64,000 nt of DNA from Begonia masoniana (taxonomy: Eukaryota; Streptophyta; Magnoliopsida; Cucurbitales; Begoniaceae). The notes beneath the pieces are model-generated. The model was given only the letters and a program-made list of their open reading frames with translations. It ran no database searches and was not told the DNA's origin. The position numbers and the translations under genes were made by a program. This document shows, in pieces, positions 1 to 10,480 of the stretch (position 1 is its first letter; every line of letters starts with the position of its first letter). The DNA lies in NCBI GenBank assembly GCA_022432975.1, contig CM039509.1:7689043-7753042 (forward strand), read 5' to 3'.

Positions 1-464
1 TTGGTTAACGGATTTGACATCTGATTTACCAAACATGAGAAAGCAAAAATAGAAGCGGTTTGTCAGAAAGGCTGTCCTTGGAAACTCTACGCATCAAAGG
101 TGACAAATGAAGAGTCTTTCCGAGTGAAGAGGTTGAATGATGTTCATGACTGTGCTCGCACAATGGAGAGTCGACATGCAACAGCTAAGTGGGTGGCAAA
201 ATGTTATTTGCATCGATTTAGAAGCCAACCTCGGTGGGAAGTATCATATATCATTGACACAGTTAGGCGAGACTTTAATGTCACCATCAGCCCTAGCCTA
301 GCAATCAGGGCAAGGAGGAGGGCTGTAAATGTGGATTCAACTGTGCAATATAAACAGCCGGGGTCTTATGCTGAAGAAGTTCTGAGATCCAATCCTGGTA
401 GCACCTTCGTTATTAATGTTGACATGGTTGATGGTCAAACAGAGACCATATTCAAGCGACTTTA
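1..464 (+). pseudogene. MULE (Mutator-like) transposase, N-terminal part
   Basis: The frame starting at base 1 is open from 25 to the LTR insertion at 464 and encodes the MuDR DNA-binding region. A CxxxCPW motif (VCQKGCPWKLYAS) is followed by VKRLNDVHDC and a conserved AKWVAKCYL stretch, matching the family pattern before the DDE core. A TGA at 22-24 interrupts the frame where the family usually has a basic residue, so CGA to TGA is likely. The ATG at 100 is internal and not the true start; the element begins before the window. Coding sequence resumes at 3337 after a 2.9-kb LTR insertion. In a live element this protein would cut and paste the transposon. Here it is dead. Confidence 0.85.
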
Positions 465-764
465 CGTAACGCCCCGAATTAATAACCCGGTTTGTTAATT
501 ACATACTTGACTGTATTAAAAAATTTCTAGGAAAAACTTAAAATTTCTACTCTACTGCTAAAATTTGGAATTTATTTAAAAACATCAAAAACTTGCAGCG
601 GAAAAATATTTGTGTAAAACAGGGTTAAAACAAATCACTAAAATAATACTTATATAACAGTTAAATTATAGAAATAATCAGCCAAAGAAACGAGGACATA
701 AAAGTTTTGAATATTTAAATGTCTTAAAATTTCAAACACATCCTCCGCCAAATAATCCCAGCGG

Positions 765-845
765 TAGAAGTAGAAACAGAATGCTTCTTCCGCTAAACAG
801 TGTCAGCGGTAGAAGCAGAAACAGAATGCTTCTTCCACTACCGAC
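765..845. repeat. Two-copy repeat, AGCGGTAGAAG...CTTCTTCC
   Basis: The block AGCGGTAGAAG(T/C)AGAAACAG followed by AATGCTTCTTCC occurs twice in tandem, separated by a short AACAGTGTC stretch. A related sequence is at about 32230-32275 in LTR-2. It forms the start of the short-motif region of this LTR. Confidence 0.6.
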
Positions 846-958
846 ATCCACCGCTCATACCTACGTGAACGACATCTGCCTTTCGACATCTGCCGAACGA
901 CACGTCGGCTACTCACATCTACCGCTCAACAGTAACACTCAGCATCCCCGATAAAACT

Positions 959-1455
959 ACCGATAGACAACATCTACCGATAGACAACATCTACCGATAG
1001 ACAACATCTACCGATAGACAACATCTACCGATAGACAACATCTACCGATAGACAACATCTACCGATAGACAACATCTACCGATAGACAACATCTACCGAT
1101 AGACAACATCTACCGATAGACAACATCTACCGATAGACAACATCTACCGATAGACAACATCTACCGATAGACAACATCTACCGATAGACAACATCTACCG
1201 ATAGACAACATCTACCGATAGACAACATCTACCGATAGACAACATCTACCGATAGACAACATCTACCGATAGACAACATCTACCGATAGACAACATCTAC
1301 CGATAGACAACATCTACCGATAGACAACATCTACCGATAGACAACATCTACCGATAGACAACATCTACCGATAGACAACATCTACCGATAGACAACATCT
1401 ACCGATAGACAACATCTACCGATAGACAACATCTACCGATAGACAACATCTACCG
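959..1455. repeat. 17-bp minisatellite, about 29 copies
   Basis: The unit CGATAGACAACATCTAC repeats head-to-tail about 29 times with essentially no variation and no spacers. A few diverged copies with ACCGGTGAACAGTAACACTC variants follow at 1810-1945. The near-perfect homogeneity implies recent expansion by slippage or unequal exchange, or an assembly artefact. It sits near the sense 3' end of solo LTR-1. Confidence 0.95.
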
Positions 1456-1809
1456 ATATAAACAGCCGGGGTCTTATGCTGAAGAAGTTCTGAGATCCAA
1501 TCCTGGTAGCACCTTCGTTATTAATGTTGACATGGTTGATGGTCAAACAGAGACCATATTCAAGCGACTTTACGTAACGCCCCGAATTAATAACCCGGTT
1601 TGTTAATTACATACTTGACTGTATTAAAAATTTCTAGGAAAACTTAAAATTTCTACTCTACTGCTAAAATTTGGAATTTATTTAAAAACATCAAAAACTT
1701 GCAGCGGAAAAATATTTGTGTAAAACAGGGTTAAAACAAATCACTAAAATAATACTTATATAACAGTTAAATTATAGAAATAATCAGCCAAAGAAACGAG
1801 GACATAAAA
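1456..1809 (+). repeat. Displaced duplicate of 348-703 (MULE/LTR junction)
   Basis: This block copies 348-703, meaning 117 bp of MULE coding sequence, the CTTTA target site and the first about 239 bp of the LTR, dropped into the minisatellite. By eye the copies differ only by one base in each of two A-runs (AAAAAA versus AAAAA; AAAAA versus AAAA). The left junction shares ATA-type microhomology with the array unit and the right junction shares AA. The copy must postdate the LTR insertion. Confidence 0.95.
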
Positions 1810-3336
1810 CATCTACCGATAGACAACATCTACTGGTGAACAGTAACACTCAATATCCACCGATATACAACATCTACCGATAGACAACATCTACCGGTGA
1901 ACAGTAACACTCAACATCCACCGATAGACAACATCTACCGATAGACAACATAACAGCGTATCAACCATTTACACCCTAAACAAAGAACAACTCTGACTGC
2001 GTACAAGAACTTGTAAATTTTACTGAAAATCATTCAAAACAACCTGACCCAGTGAAATTCTTGAAAACCAGTAAGAATCACAGTTAGAACTAACAATGTA
2101 CCATTATCCGAGAAATCTCAAAATGTATTAGAAATGCTAAAAACTATCACAATCATTAAAATTCTCGTCACACTTCGACAAACGTCAATCCATATAGACT
2201 TCCATACAGACATTAGTCAAACCGCCTCATCAGAGCACCAAACCGTGACATAGGTGTGCTCCATCAACTGCTCCTAGACTTCTGTAAACTCAGAGAATTC
2301 ACCTTCAGTTACTTCAGCACTTACATCACAAAACTCATCTATTAGCCTAATGCTAAATAAGTAGAGCAAATATGAATGAAATACTAAATTCATAAATCCT
2401 AATCATGCAGTTTCTACTTTCACATCTCAGTTGCATTTGTTTCTCTGATCTGATCCTTCTGTACGATGGGAAGTGAATCAGTTTTCCCAAAGTATAAATC
2501 CTCTACTAGATTAAGGGGCAGATTAGTTCTCTTAATAGCTGATCTGATCCCTCTGTACGATGGGAAGTGGATCAGTTTTCCCAAAGTATAAATCCTCTAC
2601 TAGATTAAGGGGCGGATTAGTTCCCTGAATAGCTGATCTGATACAATCTGTCCATGTCTCACCATGTCTTTACATGTAAATTCATTTTCGTTCTCATTCA
2701 ACGAAACATGATGCATGACATACTGAAAAACATTCATAAACACACATAAATCCTACTGTTTTGTGATGTAGGCCCGAAGGCACACACATACTCTACTTAC
2801 CTGGTTTTCCTGAGAGATTCCTAGTTGTAAACTACTTCAAGAGTTAGCTCACCTAAAACATAAGCATAACATTACTTAACTTCATTCTAAACTATCCAGA
2901 AATCTAAGGAAACTAGTTTGCAGGCTCGGTTCCTCGAGCGTTCTCGATTTATCACCAAAACCCAAACTCAACTCCTACTCTCAGCATTCTCAAAATACGT
3001 ATCTACAACCCTCTCTATTACCTATAATCACTAAAACAGCGAGAGATCGAAGTAAAACTCACCTAAGTCGAAGAAGAATCGAAGGGGGTAAATGCTGGAG
3101 AAGAATATGCTCTGCTGAGCTGAGTTGAATGCCGAATGAGGAAATGAGAAACAGTGGCGGCTAAACCTTCATTAAACTCTCCATTTATAACACTTGCTTC
3201 ACAATTACTCAAATGCCCTTGGTTAACCAACTTTAATCTATTTAAGGAACTAGTCAAATTTACTTAATTTTATAAAAATAAGAGTCACAAAAATGTTACT
3301 AATAAAAATCAAGGCTGGCAATTACCGGTTGCTACA

Positions 3337-4541
3337 CTTTACATGTGTTTAGATGCATGTAAGAGAGGCCTTTTAGCCGGATGTCGACCGGTAATAAGTT
3401 TGGACGGGTGTCACTTGAAGGGGGCATGTCATGGTCAACTTTTAACCGCTATCAATGTAGATGCAAATAACGGAATATATCCGGTTGCAGTGGCTGTTGT
3501 CGATGTTGAGTCGAAGATGTCTTGGAAATGGTTTCTCAGGTTGTTGTTGATGGATATTGGATCTGATCGTGGTGAAGGCTGGACATTCATCTCCGATCAA
3601 CAAAAAGTCAGTATATGTAATCATTGTCAAAATTTATATGCTTTCACCTACTAACATATGACATATATTTGATGCAGGGTTTGAAAGTAGTACTTCGAAA
3701 ACATGTACCAGATGCAGAGGTTTGATTTTGCGTACGTCATATGTACGCAAACTTCAAGAAGAAGTTTCGCGGAAAACTCTACAAAGACATTATGTTGAAT
3801 GCTTCAACTGCGATAACACGTGAAATGTTTGTGAAAGAAATGCAGAGGCTACGGGGCTTCGATGAAGCAGCATATAAATATCTTGCGAAGTATGATGCGA
3901 AGCACTGGTGTAGACATGCTTTCAGTCACAGATCGAAGTGTGAGCTGACTTTGAACAATCTGAGCGAGTCATTCAACGCCTTCATCTTACCACCACGTGA
4001 TAAACCGATTGTGCCATGATAGATATGATAAGAACGACAATAATGGCAAGAATTTGTAAGAGGTATGAACAAATGGAGCAACAAAACGGACTACTATGCC
4101 CTCAGATATGAAAGAAATTGGTCAAACTATGATATGGAGCTAAAAATTGGTGTGCAACCAAAGGTGGAGGTGAAAGATTTTAAGTTAGTGATGCCCATCA
4201 ACAATTCGTCGTTGACTTAGCCAACGCTACTTGCAGTTGTAACCGGTGGCAGCTCGCAGGCATACCATGTGTTCATGCTGTACCATGCATATCATTCATG
4301 AGAAGAGACATTGAATCGTACGTTGATCGTTGCTACCATCGGCAGACATATTTGACGGTATATTCCCAGTTCATACATCCAATGAATGGCGTAAACATGT
4401 GACCACCTTCAGCTATGGGTGAAATTCAGCCACCGATTGTGAAGAGACCGCCTGGGAGGCCGAAAAAGAAGAGAACGAGGGATGTTGATGAACCTCAAGG
4501 TCATAGTAAATTGGGCAAGATGCGTAAAGTTATCAAGTAAC
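3337..4541 (+). pseudogene. MULE transposase, catalytic and C-terminal part
   Basis: This continues the transposase after the LTR. 3343-3606 encodes the MULE catalytic core (KRGLLAGCRPVISLDGCHLKG, the first catalytic Asp, then MSWKWFL and TFISDQQK). A 71-bp intron, 3607-3677 (GTCAGT...ATGCAG), then splices to GLKVVLRKHVPDAEV. A TGA lies before FCVRH (likely CGA to TGA). 3741-4019 carries NFKKKFRGK and NNLSESFN. After a frameshift near 4015 a SWIM zinc finger follows at about 4230-4280 (CSCNRW...IPCVHA). An AT-hook-like PPGRPKKKRTRD is near 4450. The element's 3' terminal repeat was not identified. The product is broken by a frameshift and several stops. Confidence 0.85.
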
Positions 4542-6369
4542 TAGTTGTTCTTTAAAAAATTGTCATTCAACTTCTTGCATTTATGTATTAATTGTCTCAC
4601 CAGAACTTGAGAAATCTTTGACGCTTTGTATCATCAGAATTTTTAATTTTTCGTTAATTCATTTCTCCGACCAAATGGTATACAACCTCTGGCTTTGTTT
4701 GTATTTCTTTTTCTCTTTCATATGGCATTCGAATATGATCTGTATGAGCAACCTAAATTCCTGAGATCCTTTAATGGACATCTATTTGCATATATAATCT
4801 TTGTTGCTTACTTGTTTTGTATGACGTTTGTTTTTGTAGCTTCTTTTTGTTTTGGTTTCTCAAAGAACCGACTGGTCATTATTTCGTACGAGTGATGTTA
4901 ATTAATAGACATAAATTATGATTTTTTTCAGTCTTTAGAAAAATGCATTCGGATAGTTTTATGCATTCGAAATATATTTGTGTTGGTTTTAGTTCAAACA
5001 CCGCCACTTAAATAAAGTGCCCATGATTCTTATTATGTATCATAAAAGTTGCATGTCACAGTTATAATCAATTGATGTGGTCGCCAGATATAAAAATAGT
5101 AGCTCCAAATGACCACATTTTCAGCTCCAGCCTTTAATATGTGTGTGTGTATTAATTTGTCATTGTGGCCTTTTGCTTCTAAGTTAATTAGTCTCATTGA
5201 TCTGAGTTATGACTACTGTTTTAATTTGATGTTTGTCTTCAAATCTTAACCAGTTAGTTGAAGATCCTTTGACACACCTGCATAACTTTGTTGGTTCATC
5301 TGGAAGAATGCTGTCAGGGAGATCAATATGCATATCTATTTGAAGAACGTGATCTTTAACGTCATTGAAGGTGTGTGGGTTGCATCATATGTTTTGGATA
5401 GTTGAATCTGATAAATTAAAATTTTGGTTGCTATTTGATAGGATATCTAATGTGGCTACAATGAAGAGAAAGTCATTTGCTTTGCAAGATGACCACCACA
5501 AGTTAGGTTATGTGTAGTTCTTTCCAACCTAAAATCAGGTTAGCTCATAGAATGCAGATTTCTTTTCTGTTTGCCTCCTTCGACTTGATAGAGGGCCTTA
5601 AAGTTCGAGCATTGCATTTTCTATGCCATTATGAGAATATTTAGGGAAACAAATATTTGAAATAACGCAAGAAAATGACATATATTTAGGAAAACAAATA
5701 CTTGAAATAACACAATCAAAAGTATCACACAAATATTATTATAAATATTTGACTCTTACATCATTACAAATATACACATACTAATTAAGTTGACACGTAT
5801 TTAATTGTCAATCATTTGTACTTAAGGTGTCAAACAAGCTCACTGAGCCGAGGCGAGCCAATCCTAAAAAAATTTAGCTCACTGAGCCGAACAAGTTTAA
5901 TGAGTAAAGCTTAACGAACCCGTTCAAAAATTTTCAACCTAAATCGACTGGTGAATCAGAGTTAAAAGAGCTCAATCAAGCCGAGCCCGCTATAGTACCG
6001 AGGCCAAGAGGACTGGCTCACCAGCTTGCTCATTTGTTATCTATATTTGTCGCATGCCCATAAAAAACAATTCCCTATAAATGAAATAAACCTTAAAGAA
6101 TACAAAATTCTCCAGCTTCAAAAGTTCCTAAATTAATGGATTATGCCCAAATAAAATTTGTATGATTTATGATTTTTTTTTTCAATCATTATTTTTCATT
6201 CATTTATTTATATAAGATTAATTTATTTTCTTTTTTTCTCATTTTAATTCTTTACTTTCATTCGCATTCTTTTATTTCCCAAAAACCCACCATAATAACC
6301 TCAATGCAAATCAAAATTCTCACTTTTATTACATCAAAAATTGCAAGTGGGCAATAAAAATATTAAATT
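4542..6369. other. Intergenic, no gene seen
   Basis: AT-rich DNA between the MULE and the 3' end of the invertase gene. A 66-codon hydrophobic frame at 4695-4895 has no family resemblance. About 5825-6040 is a GAGCC/GCTCA-rich stretch (CTCACTGAGCCGA occurs twice) that looks like a decayed dispersed repeat of unknown type. The invertase 3' UTR lies at the right edge. Confidence 0.5.
6325..6330 (-). terminator. Candidate poly(A) signal of the invertase
   Basis: TTTATT on the plus strand reads AATAAA on the minus strand, about 40 bases past the invertase stop (TAG, 6372-6370). The position suits a near-upstream polyadenylation element. Confidence 0.5.
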
Positions 6370-9300
6370 CTACTGAAATTGATCAAGAGAAAATGGGCGA
6401 ATATCTGCAGATTCAAGCTCCCATATATTCAAAGTAGCAGTGACGTTGATGGAAGTGGCGTTGTTGAAGAGAAATAGCTTGGCTGCTCCATTAATGGCGA
6501 CTGTTGGATATACACGTGAAGATATCACCCTTCTTCCTCCCTGTCCAAAGCTTTCTACCATTGAATGATCCACCACAACCCTCATGCTGTACTTTTCGCC
6601 TTCCAACACCGGTACCTCCGTCCCATAGACTCGTTTGAATACTCCAGTCGCTTTCGATGATCTGCGTTTAATTTCTCAATTATCAGCGTGAAAATTAGAA
6701 AATGATGTTCAGAAAATGGATTTTTGGAACATTTGTTTTCAAGATCTACAAGTCTAAGATGAGATTGAAGAATATTCAGTTTACCATTCACCATTTAATC
6801 TTACACTCAATGTTTTTTTTTTCATGTGTCGCTCATTATGTTAAAGGATTTTCTAGTATGACCCATTAACGATAGTAATTATAATTATATATAAGAATAA
6901 TGATAGTTTTACCTTCTAATTCGACAGTGATATCTATCTTATTCCTTGATGTGTCACTCATTAAATGATATAAATAATGTCTTATTTTAATTATTTATAA
7001 TCTACATTAATTATTAAAAAAATTCACAGGTGACATATCGTCACGTAGTGAGATAAAATTAGAGTACTCCTATTACTCTATTTATAAGCATTTTACATAG
7101 TTAAAAACTAATATGACGCGATCAAAACTAGAAACAGTAATTAACTACCCATGCAGCTATTCACTACCGTATTTTGAAATTAAACATTATCTTAACATGC
7201 AACTATGTGATATAGACGTAACGTTTTACGACCATGAAACTATATGCTATTATATGGTGTAACTATCCACTATTTATGCATTTGTCTACTATCTATGTAA
7301 TATCTCACTATCCATTTGGTTGTATTCGAAACGAGAAGGTTTCGGCTTGACACGTGTGTGCAGTGTTGAAGAGGAAGAAACGCACCGTTTTTCGTCAGCA
7401 CATAAGTAGGTCTCAAAGTCGCCATTGGAAGATCCATTGATGAGATTGAAGTAAATAGGAGTTAGCTCAGAGAGAGCTTCATCTGCAAGAACAAGAATGC
7501 CAAATGGTCCAAAGCTGCTCCTTTCCACTGCACCTTCTCCACATCCTGTGCTGCTGTTTCCACTCTCTTCTCCCACTTCTGTTATTTCAAACTCCGCAAA
7601 TATGTCCAACTGCACCGTTTTTCAATCGTCAAAAACCGATTGAATCTTCGTTACGTGAAAGCATAATGTACATTCATATATACATATATTAAGTAAAAAG
7701 TTTTTTGGTTAGTACCACATTGTCTGTTATGAGCCGAAACACGCATGATTGTGTTATCAATTTTATCCTAAAATGCGTCGTAGTATTCTAGGGAATGATT
7801 TTATTTATTAATCACTCTGCTCGATCACATCTCATGTGAGATTGTGTATCCTCCTTGTGGAAGTCTAACCTATGAAACTAAGAACGACTCATTATTTTGT
7901 TGATTGTTAAGGTCAACTCATACTAATAGGGGTGCATAATCTCTCATCTCTTGGAACAGTAAAAAGTTAATGATTTATAACAATAGTTCTTCTTTTCACC
8001 TCCAACAACGTGTTTTCTGCTAACCTCAGTAATAAATTCGTGCAGACTCAAATTCAAAACGAACAATATTATATTAAGAGAATTGAAAACTCGACACTTC
8101 TACTGCAAGTTATATTAGTTTATTATGATTTTAGACCACTATAGCTTGAACAAGGGGAGAGAGAGAGAGAGACCTGAATAGCGGAGCCAATGTCCAGCTG
8201 GAGGACGGAGCCAGGTTGAAGAACAATGTCGGTGAAATTTGTTGAGTTCATTCTCAAGCTCTCAATCTCCTCCACCGGCCATAGAAGCAACCCAGATCCT
8301 GTTTTATTGTCAAACAGCACAGACCTCGGAATTGCCTGCACCATGGATACACACATGAATACAGCTATGAACATCCATGCATACATACATCCATACATAC
8401 ACATATATCCATCCATTCATATAATTATGCATACATACATACCTGAATAGACGCCCATCCCTTTTCCAAGTCATCCTCAGCAGTGTCTGTTTCGTTGACC
8501 CAACCCAAAAGGATTCTTCTCTCTTTATTTTGATCATAAAATGTCTTCGATGCATAGTATCTTCCATAATCATACCTTAACCCGATACCCACATCCAGTT
8601 TCGGGTCATCGGGTACCCACGTATCATTCTCCACAAAGTACGTTCCGATTGCATACTGATCCACTCTCGTATCATCCATACTCGCTTTCAACACATGTTT
8701 CACGCCCGGCCCGTTTACCGACGTATCCAAACCCTTCGACCCGTTTATTGAAACCGGGTAAAAGTCTACGCACTCCCACATACCCGTTTCCGGAACTTTG
8801 TGTAAGGGTATATCTGACTGTTCGTACGTCGTGAAGTTTTCGGTTTTGAAGACCAGGGCCATACCCGTGTCGTTGATCTTTGATCCGACAAGGATCCGCC
8901 ACTTCCCATCGGGTCCAATCCAGGCTGTAGTCGGGTCACGAAAGTCGGTTAGCCCAATACCAGATGGGGGAACCAAAACCGGGTTACCCGAGTACTTAAC
9001 CCAATCGATGAGGAGGGGATCAGACAAATTGGCGGGGTATGCTACATTTTGCACCTGCACATCATCAACGGTATCGCCGGTGTAAATCACGACGATCTGA
9101 CCGTCAGGAAGGATCGTGGAGGAACCGGTCCACACGCCGTTGATATCGTACCAGTATTCGGGAACCATCGCGATAGGAAGGTACAACCAATGGATGAGAT
9201 CTCTTGATACTGTGTGGCCCCATGTTATGTTGCCCCACACAGCTGAATCAGGATTATACTGATAGAATAGATGGTACCATCCTTTGTAGAACAATGGACC

Positions 9301-10282
9301 TGCGAACATCCAATAATTACAAAACGACGCAACATTTTGTATAAAGACGATGACTAGTAGGTGACGAGTCAAATTATGGACAGTTTTTGTTTGATATTCT
9401 TGACTAGGGCTTACGTGGATCCAACGTGGCACAGACAAGATTGTGTTGATTGGTCCTCAACTAAAAGCAAAGATTCTTTTAAAATAATTTCCGCCCATGT
9501 CTTGCCCTTGTTGTTTTTGTTTCTACTTCCTAATTTTATTTTCAAGTTTATTTTTTTCTTTAAAATTTATAAAAAAATCTAATAAAAAAGTAAATAGAAA
9601 TTTTGATCATCCTTAATCAGAGTGATTAAGCAAACGTACCGTCGGGGTCTTGAATTGTAAGTAGTTCCACGAGTCAAAGAGGAGAATAGAATACGATGAA
9701 AAAATGAAATATAAGTTAGTTCAAAATAAATAAATAAATAAATAAAATAATAAAAATTGAAAAAATAAATAAATGGGATCTTTTAAGATCAATATCCGAT
9801 CAACATTTCAAGTAATTACGTTTTTCCCATAATTTATTTAGTAATGGGTCGATTAATTATTTTAATTAGTTGATAATTTCAATTTAAAATATTAAATTAA
9901 TCAACTAATTATATCATAGCTTGGCGTTGCGTTACTTTTTTTAAGTTTAGAATATAATTAAAAACAATTTTGAAAAGTAGATGGTTTGACGGTTAGTTAC
10001 GTACCATTCATCCAGTGCTTTACGGGTTGAAAATGGAAAGCAGTTCGTTGGAAAGCAAACATGGCTGCTGTCCAGTTAAACGACACCGCTTTTCTGGAAA
10101 AAGATGGGTTGGATTTGGCCGATACTCCCTCCGCCACTCCTCTCGGCAGCTCCTCCACAAACGGCGGAGTTCTGGTCTGCTCATTGGATCCATTTTTCTG
10201 CAATGGGTGTTGGTTTTGCCTGATCGTCAATGAAATGAGGAAGATGAGAGAGAGAGAGAGAGACAAGTACAAAACCCTTCAT
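6370..10282 (-). CDS. Vacuolar-type acid invertase (beta-fructofuranosidase, GH32)
   Basis: It hydrolyses sucrose to glucose and fructose, probably in the vacuole. Exons read on the minus strand: E1 to 10005; mini-exon 9648-9640; E3 9299-8443; E4 8335-8174; E5 7609-7386; E6 6661-6370. All introns are GT...AG and the frame is continuous from 10272 (1812 nt, 603 aa). Motifs: [11 protein letters not shown], then NDPDG across the mini-exon (nucleophile Asp), [15 protein letters not shown] near residue 212, WECVDF near 264 (acid/base Glu) and LFLFNNAT. The Val in WECVDF, with WGNITWGH, points to the vacuolar class; cell-wall enzymes have [15 protein letters not shown] resembles vacuolar pre-regions, but the N-terminus is short. 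The start is unresolved: the ATG at 10282-10280 is out of frame by one GA unit, and the coding frame has a stop at 10281-10279. A fructan exohydrolase or fructosyltransferase is less likely. Confidence 0.93.
8155..8172. repeat. (GA)n at the intron 4 donor
   Basis: A GA dinucleotide run ends at the exon 4 donor. On the minus strand the donor reads CAG|GTCTCTCTCTC, so the microsatellite forms the donor's downstream bases. Confidence 0.85.
8343..8443. repeat. CATA/CATC-rich simple repeat in an invertase intron
   Basis: The intron between exons 3 and 4 consists largely of CATACATACATC- and CCATCCAT-type repeats. The spurious Met/Tyr-rich frames over it come from this simple sequence. Confidence 0.85.
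9640..9648 (-). other. 9-bp invertase mini-exon (Asp-Pro-Asp)
   Basis: On the minus strand AG|ACCCCGACG|GTACG has canonical splice borders. With the last G of exon 1 and the first GT of exon 3 it encodes Asp-Pro-Asp-Gly, completing NDPDG. Plant acid invertases are known for this 9-nt exon, one of the smallest in plants. The usual motif is NDPNG, so Asn to Asp is the variant here; Asp also occurs in some GH32 members. Confidence 0.88.
10246..10263. repeat. (GA)9 microsatellite in the invertase signal-peptide region
   Basis: Eighteen bases of perfect GA encode alternating Ser-Leu on the minus strand at the protein's N-terminus. The only nearby ATG (10282-10280) opens [12 protein letters not shown] and then runs into a stop near 10181. 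The invertase frame is offset by one base. One extra GA unit, or two fewer, would join the ATG to the hydrophobic [11 protein letters not shown] segment. Confidence 0.95.
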
Positions 10283-10337
10283 GGGTATTCTCTCTCCTCT
10301 TATCATCTTCTTGCTAAAAAAGTAGGTCACTGGCTTC

Positions 10338-10480
10338 TTAAATAATGAGGAGAGAGAGAGCGATAAGGAGGTGGTGTGGCAAAATGTTATTTGCTAGTTA
10401 GATAGAGAGAGAGAGGGTGTATAGGCTGTCAAAGCTTGGGAGAGGGGAGAGGGAGAGAGAGAGCATGTGTACAGGTCGAG
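10338..10480 (-). promoter_or_regulatory. Candidate invertase core promoter, TATA-like plus GA/CT tracts
   Basis: TTAAATA at 10338-10344 reads TATTTAA on the minus strand, about 56 bases upstream of the ATG, a plausible TATA position with a short 5' UTR. Upstream are at least three GA/CT tracts (about 10349-10360, 10402-10415, 10441-10463), the sequence class bound by plant BBR/BPC GAGA-binding factors. This is inferred from spacing and composition only. Confidence 0.4.

Larger units (their letters stand above)
465..3336 (-). mobile_element. Solo LTR-1, Ty3/gypsy (Tekay-like family)
   Basis: The element is flanked by a perfect 5-bp TSD, CTTTA at 460-464 and 3337-3341. Removing it with one TSD joins the two MULE halves in frame. 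It starts CGTAACGCCCCG (first base T to C) and ends TTGCTACA. Its layout matches LTR-2 at 31922: the same start, the GATCTGATCCCT modules at about 2440-2640, and a GATGTAGGCC...ACTTACCT block. By comparison with the oriented Gypsy-C LTR it lies on the minus strand. There is no internal coding region, so it is a solo LTR. Much of its 2.87 kb is an expanded minisatellite plus a 354-bp duplicated segment. Confidence 0.85.

Noticed and set aside
959..1455. CRISPR-like repeat array
   Set aside because: The 17-bp units are head-to-tail with no spacers, in plant DNA inside an LTR. It is a minisatellite.
4695..4895. 66-codon membrane-like protein
   Set aside because: The Phe/Leu-rich translation comes from a T-rich stretch, with no homologous feel and no gene context.
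8123..8573. Small Met/Tyr/Cys-rich proteins opposite or beside invertase exon 4
   Set aside because: They are translations of CATA-type simple repeats running into real exons in wrong frames.
8541..9085. Plus-strand frames of 95-97 codons across the invertase
   Set aside because: Antisense shadows of exon 3, with no independent signals.
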